Assembly: GCA_036186865.1 (NCBI GenBank)
Contig: AP025074.1
Location: 8,075,791-8,139,790, forward strand
Direction: 5' to 3'
DNA length: 64,000 nucleotides
Source: Eustoma russellianum
Taxonomy: Eukaryota > Streptophyta > Magnoliopsida > Gentianales > Gentianaceae
In this document: piece after piece, positions 57,425 through 64,000 of the stretch
Position numbering within the stretch: position 1 is the stretch's first letter
How the letters are laid out: each line of letters starts with the position of its first letter
Translations under genes and position numbers: made by a program
Notes under the pieces: generated by a model
What the model was told of the DNA's origin: nothing
Databases searched by the model: none
What the model saw: the letters and a program-made list of their open reading frames with translations, nothing else

Positions 57425-58400
57425 GATTCTAGCTAAAATCTTAAAAACTTGCAAGACATTATCTCCCTATGTCCAGCCATGCTTGATGTCAAATAATGTC
57501 TTGGATAAGCTGATTTTATAAGTATAATGAGGCTTGAAGTTGAATTCAAGAGTTCGTTGATTTTGAATTCAAGTTGAGTTTGAATTTGAGTTCACTTTGA
57601 GTTTGGCTCTTGCTTACCCTTTACCTTCCAGCCGAATATGATGCTTCTTTTAGCCTTGGAAATCTGATTTTAATGATGATAAAATGTCTGGAATTGAATT
57701 CAAATGATGGTTGAAGTTTGAATTCAAAATTGAGTTGAATTTGAATTCAAACTTGGATTCAATTTGAATTGGCATTTATCCTTCCCTTATCCTTCAAGGT
57801 GGCGTGTGTATGGCTGGAAAATAGGCTGAGATCTCCTTGAATTTTAAGTCTCCAATTTGGTTGAAACTTGAATTCAAATCATGGTTGAGTTTAAATTCAA
57901 GTTTATCTTCAAGTTCAAATTCAGGTAGGATTTCATCCTTCAATTCAAAGTGGCTGGCCCCCTTTTGTGATCCTTGGAGATGATTTTGATTTCAATTTGG
58001 ACAAGGAATTCCATCTAGGACACATTTGAATTTGTCTTTGTGGAGACAAACATTCCTTTCAAGACAACATTCCTTTTGTTCCTTTCTTTTGTGACACGCG
58101 CCTATAATGCTCTTTTTTGGGCCTCCATTTTATTTGGTTTTTCCATGTACCTAATCTGCCTACAAGGAAAACACATAAAACAAAGATCACAAGAAAACAA
58201 GATAATTTTCAAGATAAAGAAAGCACATACACGTTTACACACACTCAAGGTGAAGGTTCAATGAAATGAACCCAAGGAATCTTAGGTTCATCTTGAACAT
58301 GCTTTTGTACAAGAAGGTGGCAACTTGATGACAAAGTTCTCTTGCCCTCCTTCTTGTCATAGGACCTTTGACCTCTTGATGGGGCCCTTGATCCTCATTA
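57425..58400 (-). repeat. LTR piece of gypsy F (right, 5' LTR remnant)
   Basis: It matches 55876-56867 and lacks the TATA/R/U5 part. It ends CTCATTA at the TSD. It encodes the tail GPMTRRRARELCHQV in a frame that also enters the Copia-2 Gag start (MTTT), by chance of the insertion. Confidence 0.85.
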
Positions 58401-58452
58401 GTGGTTGTCATCTCACTAAGACCGTTGGATCTCCTTGTCGTGAGTGTGCCTG

Positions 58453-58464
58453 CGGTCTGATACC
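58453..58464 (-). promoter_or_regulatory. Primer-binding site of Copia-2
   Basis: On the - strand TGGTATCAGACC, two bases from the 5' LTR. It has two mismatches to the canonical site at the end. Confidence 0.85.
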
Positions 58465-60770
58465 ACTTGTAGGACCTGTAAGGCACCACTAGAAGGGGGG
58501 TTGAATAGTAGGTGCAGAAAAATTTGGTTTTTAAAAAGTTTTGACCCAAAAACTAACTTTTGAAAACAGTTTCTGTTTTCATATTCTGATTTGCAACGTT
58601 TGAAAGACCTGGTTACAGACCTTTAAAAATTCTGAAATTTGAAGAAATTCTAATCACAGATGTTCTAAGCATCACCTAAAAATTTCAGATTAAAATTCCC
58701 TCTAACCCTTTGAAAACACGTTTGTTGTCAGATTGTGCGAATCTACCAGAAACAGTACTCCAATTTAAAAAATTTATTCCGATTAATTCGTAACTTCAAA
58801 TGGTCTGAAACTTTAATGAAAAACCCCTTAAGATATGTATTTTAATGGATTAAAACAGTTTTGAAAAATTCCTTTGGGAAGTATGTCAAATACGTTGAAG
58901 TTCTCAACCTTTGCAAGTCTGAAAATCAGATTGCACTAGTATCAGAACTATTAACGTTTGATTGACTTATACTTGTCCAAATGGGTTGAAACTTACACCA
59001 AATGAAACTTAAGAGGTGTGGCTATGTTTCTGCAAAAGTTTATAATTTTTGAAATTCGTTTTCTATTTTTAAGATTGCGATGAAATGGATGCAGAATGCT
59101 GGAAACTGAAATTATTGTGCAGTAAAGTAAAGAACACAAAGGATTTTATACTGGTTCAGTTAAATCAACCTACTCCAGTCTTCAAGGACACCTTCTTTGG
59201 TTATCACTAAAAAAATTAACACCTTACCACAAGGGTTGCTGGAGTTACACACCAACTCCACCCTTAAACAAACGTTACAATCAATCACACGATCACAAAC
59301 ACCACCACCAAACGAATGAAGGTTTGATCATACCTTGATTAACCTTTTACAATTTAAAACCTGTATGGTGGTCTATTCAAATCCTATTAAATATATTGAA
59401 TATAAGAACAATAGGCTTGAGAGAAGAAGAAGAAGAAAGAAAGAAATGTAGAAGAAGAGAGTAGAGAGTCTTCTTGCACGTATGAGATTATGAGAGTTGT
59501 CTTGTTTTTATGTGCTCTCTTCTCTTCTTTTTATTCATGAGTGTCCGCCCCCTAGAGCTTTTCTTCCATCTTGAGAATTTTCTTTTATGTCCTTAGAAGA
59601 TTGTCTTGTGTAGACATGACACCATCTTGCTTACTTGGCACAACTTGATTGGATGAATGTCTTGGCTTTGCTTACTTGGCACTCTATGATTGGATGAGTC
59701 TTGTCACCAATTAGTAGCTTTAAAAATCTGAGATTAAAGTCTAAAAACATGTGACAAATAAGGTTTAAAACATTGCCAAATACTCAACAATTAATCCCTT
59801 CAATTTTGGAAGCAAATTTGATCACCATCAAGACTCAAAAATTGGCCACCATATTGTCTCACATGCTGAATTTTCAGCATGTGTTACATTTGCTACAAAG
59901 TTTGAATTGTTACCTTGTGTAGCTCCTTTCATTATGTCACCAACCTTGTGTGGCTTATTCTCCACCAATTGAGATGCCAACTAAGCTTCACATAAGCTCC
60001 ACCAAGCTGCAGTAGGCGTGTGATATGGTCTCCAACTTGTGCAGAATTTCATTTTTGTAAACTTTATAAAATATTGCACAATAATTATACACATACGGTA
60101 TATTCCAATCAGCCCTTATTTGAATGTTTTAGTACACTTTAATATGTCTTGAATATGTAAAAAATGTCTAGATACATATTACATGTCATGCCAAAGACGT
60201 TCCATGTGTTGTGTTCGTAGAAAACAGAATTTTTGACTTTTGTCGATTAACCGATTTTTCTCCGACTAAATTCAAACTTTTTGCACATGTTATATATATC
60301 ATGTCACACATAATGTACATAAAATAAATTGAATATTCAGCTCTAATGGCTGATTAAAGTGGCGCCCCATGTGACAAAAAAATTGAATTTGGAATCTCCA
60401 CAATTTGGTTTTAATTGGGGTTGATTTGTGTGTGCCAACATAGAATGATTTTATGGCTGAATATACCATGTGAGCCACGAAATGTTTTGCTCTTTTTAGA
60501 GTATATGGGCTGGCCATCTATATATGGCAAATACGTGACACATTGGCGAAGTTTTGGTAGTCACCCGATTCGATAATTTTTAGTTTACAACCTTGTAACG
60601 TGTCGTAATAATTTTGTCATCACCATGACTTATATCATATGATATAAGACCTGAATATACTCATAATATGAGGTAAGTATAGTGGTGTGATGTTGACATA
60701 CGTTTGTAATATATGTAACATGTCGGTAGTACGTCGGAATATATGTGTATTGTGCCTTTTAAAAAAAATC

Positions 60771-60773
<3 letters not shown>

Positions 60774-60826
<53 letters not shown>
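60774..60826. repeat. (AT)n microsatellite, about 26 units
   Basis: 53 bases of pure AT repeat inside the Copia-2 5' LTR. The equivalent sites have about 20 bases (42055-42075) and about 9 bases (near 44060). Confidence 0.95.
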
Positions 60827-60829
<3 letters not shown>

Positions 60830-60905
60830 GTGTGAAGAGGAGTAGGAGGAGACTTTCCATTTCAAAGTTTGTTGTTATCATGTCTTCTCCAAATATATCT
60901 CTATT

Positions 60906-60966
60906 TAATGAACTACTTAGTTCATTTAACTAAGTACTTCACTTAATGAACTAGTTTAGTTCATTA
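60906..60966. repeat. Cluster of short palindromes in Copia-2 LTR
   Basis: TAATGAACTA-GTT-TAGTTCATTA (60944-60966) is a perfect inverted repeat. AATGAACTA-CT-TAGTTCATT and ACTTAGTT..AACTAAGT overlap just before it. It lies ~220-280 bases from the U3 start and could form a cruciform or a factor-binding site. Confidence 0.6.
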
Positions 60967-61188
60967 ATGTGGGCACCTGAAAATAGTTCAAACACAACAA
61001 ATGTTTGCCATTTGATGTAAGCGTTAAAGCTTCATGGCTTGTTAGTACAGCAACATTATATAAAAAGTATATAAGGCAAGTTTATCACAAAAACGTGCCA
61101 AGTAATAAAATTGTCATGCATTTCTTAAACACGTTGTATTTAAATCATGTATTCGTAAATCACTCAAACTCTTTTTCTTAACACATAG

Positions 61189-63028
61189 TTCTTCCAATTT
61201 CAATTATGGTTTTCGTACTAATCACTGCTCTTTGTCAAGGTTTCAAAGCAGGTCTACAAGTGTTGGAAGCTCTAGGCCTTCAGGAGGCCAAAGCCGTGAC
61301 TATTCTGGGGCACAAAGGAATGAAATACGTGTGCAAAACACACAAAAACAGGATAAAGAGGCAAACAAAAAGCCTCTACAGGGAATTCCTCTAACCCCTC
61401 TAGTAGGTATAGAGATATTAAATGTTTTAAGTGTCAAGGTCGTGGTCACACAGGAAGAGATTGCCCTAATACTAAAAAAGTAATGCTAATTGAAGAAACT
61501 AATGAATACATGACTGAATCTGAGCATGAAACTGAATCTTAGCATGATAATGAACTTGAACTTAATGAGAACTTAGGTGAAGAAGATAACTTTGATGCTA
61601 AAGAATTTCTTGTTGTTAGAAGGTCTTTAAATGCATATCAGACGATAGATGATCATGAACAACATAGGGACAACATTTTCCATATTCATTGCATGATAAA
61701 TAGTAAAGTGTGCACTATGATCATTGATTCTGGTTCTTGTGCAAATGTGGATGGTTAGCGTAAGTAAGCAAGTTCTGATTTCCTTGAGCATTGGTAGTTA
61801 TAAAAATGATATTCTGTGTGATGTTGCCCCAATGCATGCTAGTCATATCTTACTTGGTAAACCATGGCAATTTGATAGACATGTGACTTGTGATGGTTAT
61901 TTGAACAAATATTCTTTCAAATTGAATGGTAAACTGTTTAGATTGCATGCACTTCCACCCCATAAGGTCCATGAAGATCAAAAGAGTATGTCTAAGTCTA
62001 GGACCGATCCTAAAGAAAAGAAAGCTGAGAAAAAGTTTGTGGATTGCATGAAATATGATGTTAAGATCCAAGAGAGTAAGGGAAAGGAAATAGTGCCCTC
62101 AGGTACGGAAGAAATAAGAAGAAATTTGGGTTCTTTGCAAAACAAAGAGAGGTGGCACATGCCCTTCACAATAACCTAACTGTCCTAATCCTGGTGTATA
62201 AAGAATGCCTCCTCTCTAGTGATGACTTACCCTCAACCTTACCTACCTCTGTGGCATCCCTCATTCAAGAGTATGATGTTTTATTCCCCAGTGACCTACC
62301 ATCAAGATTACCACCCTTGAGAGGGATAAAACATCAGATAGACTTTGTCCTAGGAGCTGTCCTACCAAATAGGCCTACATATATAGCCAACCCTGAAGAA
62401 ACCAAAGAAATCCAAAGACAAGTTGAGGAACTCTAGCTAGTGGACAAATACGAAAGAGTTTAAGCGCCTATGTTGTTCCAGTTATCCTTGTCCCTAAGAA
62501 AGATGTCACTTGGAGAATGTGCATTGATTGTCATGCCATCAACCAGATCACTGTGAAGTATAGGTACCCTATACCAAGGCTGGATGATATTTTGGATATG
62601 CTGCATGGTTCTAGGCATTTCACCAAAATTGATCTTAGACAAGGCTATTTCCAAGTGAGGATAAAGGAGGGAGATGACCGGAAGACAGCAGTGAAGACCA
62701 AATTTTGGCTGTATGAGTGGTTAGTGATGCCCTTCGGGCTCACCAACGCCCCTAATACCTTTATGAGGTTAATGAATAAAGTCTTGAGATCATTCATTGG
62801 CAGATTTGTAGTTGTATACTTTGATGACATCCTTATCTATTCCAGAACCATTGAGGGTCACCTTGACCATCTTAGGACCGTATTTGAGAAGCTAAAACAA
62901 GAACAACTCTATGCTAATTTCAAGAAGTGTTCCGTTTGCTTAGAAAGTGTTGTCTTCTTAGACTTTATAATCACATCTGAAGGAATAGAGATGGATGAAG
63001 AGAAGGTTACGTCCATTGTTAAATGGCC
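61189..63028 (+). pseudogene. gag-pol: Gypsy A' Gag C-terminus, protease and RT
   Basis: Gag resumes after the TSD. The CCHC knuckle (CFKCQGRGHTGRDC) is near 61428, then an acidic linker with a stop near 61541, and protease MIIDSGSCANV with the active site intact. After frameshifts come VSKQVLISLSIGSYKND and SHILLGKPWQFDRHV. RT reads from CIDCHAINQITVKYRYPIPR through KIDLRQGYFQV, MPFGLTNAPNTFMR and VVVYFDDILIYS to VTSIVKWP, where it stops at 63028. It is more diverged from the G and F copies than they are from each other, and broken in several places. Confidence 0.88.
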
Positions 63029-64000
63029 TTAGAATGTTCTTCCAATTATTAGACAACCATGAGTTATGAAGCATATGAAATAGCCAATTCACCCCCAAGA
63101 TCTTAAGAGCTGGCCACAAGGCCTTAAAGGGCCTTAGAATGTTCTTCCAATTATAAGAAGACTAATCCTAAGGGCCTTCTTAAAATCAAGCCCAAAAGCA
63201 ATTAGAGATTACAAGTAGTGGGGTAATTATACAAGCATGAATTATGAAAATATGAGAAATAACAAAAATAAACCCCTCCCAACCCTCATTACATTCGGCC
63301 ACCCCATGAGGTTCTAGAAGACTCATGATATTTCCTATTTCTATTTTATTAAGAAAATCAAGAATAAAATAATTAACGAAAAGGCAAGCATGGGGGACAA
63401 AAGATGCTAATTTGTAAGACCCCAAGGTTACTTTATACTTTTCATGCAACCTTGTCTCCCCCTTCTCCCCTTCATGCGCCGGCCCCTCCCCTAACCAAGA
63501 AGCTTTCTTCTTCTTCTTTAATAAGGAGCCTTTTCATCCATCCCTAACCCACTACATCCTTAAGAATTGATCAAGCAAGTAGCAAAGAATCTCCCTCTCC
63601 TTTCCCTAAAAACATACGGCTAGAGGGTAAGTAGAAGGCTTAAAGGTATCTCCACCACCAAGCTTCAAGGTCCATCTAAGTATATCCTAAACTCCCTTGG
63701 GTGAATTTGCTATTTCAAGAGGTGAAGCTCACATTGGTATCTTTTTCCTTGTTTAAACCATGACCTCCTTGGTCCTTAGGTGAGGATTTCTCAAGCTACT
63801 AAGTGCTGTTAATACCTTGGTGGTTTGAACTCCATTCAAGCCTCATTTGGTAAGTTAGTATGGCCTTAATCTAGCTCTACTCTTCATATAAATGGATAGC
63901 TAATGTTTCTTCTCCCCCCCCAAAAAAAACCGTTTGCCCTATGGAAGTAGTGGAGGGAAACTTCAAGCCATTCTATCCAAGATTCAAGCTAAAGGAAGAT
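63029..64000. other. Unassigned right flank
   Basis: There is no similarity to the retroelement parts elsewhere in the window and no convincing open frame. A 25-bp exact direct repeat (starting GGCCTTAGAATG) occurs at 63025-63049 and 63130-63154, the first copy overlapping the end of A' RT. The stretch 63440-63660 is pyrimidine-rich and includes a donor-like AGAGGGTAAGTAG (~63620), which could be a transcript leader or another LTR. Undecided. Confidence 0.4.

Larger units (their letters stand above)
49616..58400 (-). mobile_element. Gypsy F, insertion with inverted PBS-gag-pol block
   Basis: Outer LTR ends at 49616 (TGATGCG) and 58400 (CTCATTA) are flanked by a perfect TSD, GTGGT (49611-49615 and 58401-58405), so this was one integration into the Copia-2 gag start. 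Order on the + strand is: LTR piece 49616-49977, + strand PBS/gag/pol 49978-55645, LTR piece 55645-56867, - strand polypurine tract and integrase C-terminus 56868-57424, LTR piece 57425-58400. About 145 LTR bases (49833-49977 and 55645-55786) occur on both sides of the + strand block. Confidence 0.8.
17038..61183 (-). mobile_element. Copia-2, decayed Sirevirus-like element with three nested gypsy insertions
   Basis: The left LTR starts TGTATGACCTG at 17038 and the right LTR ends ..CTTAACA at 61183. Both are flanked by TSD CATAG (17033-17037 and 61184-61188). Gene order on the - strand is PBS 58453-58464, gag (start codon at 58411), protease, integrase, RT, RNase H, then polypurine region. It was invaded by C and D in its 3' LTR and by F in codon 4 of gag. 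A 2-kb tandem duplication spans the 3' LTR/pol boundary. Without insertions it would be about 12 kb. Confidence 0.9.
58467..61183 (-). repeat. 5' LTR of Copia-2
   Basis: TGTAGGACCTG..CTTAACA on the + strand. It contains an extra ~290 bases (60212-60503), a long AT repeat (60774-60826) and palindromes (60906-60966). It is followed by TSD CATAG and the resumed A' gag. Confidence 0.9.
8181..63028 (+). mobile_element. Gypsy A', the outer host element of the nest
   Basis: Its pieces are the leader at 8181-9439 and 16037-16120, gag at 16121-17037, and gag C-terminus, protease and RT at 61189-63028. They are in order, on one strand, and rejoin when insertions B and Copia-2 are removed with one TSD copy each: ..ACTTTGT/TTTCACTAATC.. 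at B and ..TACATAG/TTCTTCC.. at Copia-2. The sequence across both joins matches the intact relatives at 3700 and 52570. No A' LTR is visible in the window. RNase H and integrase are absent: pol breaks off at 63028 into unrelated sequence. Confidence 0.85.

Noticed and set aside
63186..63449. An 87-codon open frame on the - strand as a host gene
   Set aside because: It has no domain, no conserved start context and no homologous partner in the window. It is probably chance.

Overview
The window comes from a plant nuclear genome, most likely a dicot. Nearly all of it is LTR retrotransposon DNA. All primer-binding sites match the plant initiator-Met tRNA (TGGTATCAGAG..), the LTRs carry TATAAATAG promoters, and the proteins are plant Ty3/gypsy and Ty1/copia Gag-Pol. 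I found no convincing host gene, rRNA, tRNA or CRISPR. The species cannot be told from the sequence.

The layout is a nest of insertions that can be ordered from 5-bp target-site duplications (TSDs). The outermost layer is an old gypsy element on the + strand, called here A' (leader from 8181, gag at 16121-17037, gag/protease/RT resuming at 61189 and ending at 63028). Three elements lie inside A': gypsy G (1-8180, - strand, entering from outside the window); gypsy B (9440-16031, +), which sits inside A's putative leader intron; and Copia-2 (17038-61183, -, TSD CATAG), which splits the A' gag. Copia-2 in turn carries gypsy C (17385-35114, +, TSD GAAAA), gypsy D (35536-40790, -, TSD CCTTA) and gypsy F (49616-58400, -, TSD GTGGT). 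C carries Copia-1 (20100-31308, -, TSD ATATA), the youngest element: its 2.69-kb LTRs differ, by eye, in only two 1-bp indels.

Copia-1 has an open 701-codon gag and a 1031-codon pol fragment covering integrase, RT and RNase H, with the protease motif just upstream in another frame. Copia-2 is a decayed relative with a 2-kb internal tandem duplication. Both resemble Sireviruses: long coiled-coil Gag, repeated polypurine tracts and long LTRs. G and F belong to one gypsy family in which the PBS-gag-pol block lies in the opposite orientation to its own LTRs, integrase C-terminus and polypurine tract, with different breakpoints in the two copies. B, C and D share the leader of this family but lack RT. 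In place of pol they carry an acidic reading frame ending near a recurrent His-Pro-Lys-His (HPKH) motif just before the polypurine tract.

The best candidates for something undescribed are the RT-less HPKH gypsy group, a leader intron of about 123-131 bp ending just before the first start codon in four elements, a leader stem-loop with an apparent compensatory base pair, and the inverted internal domains. The last 970 bases (63029-64000) are not assigned to any element.
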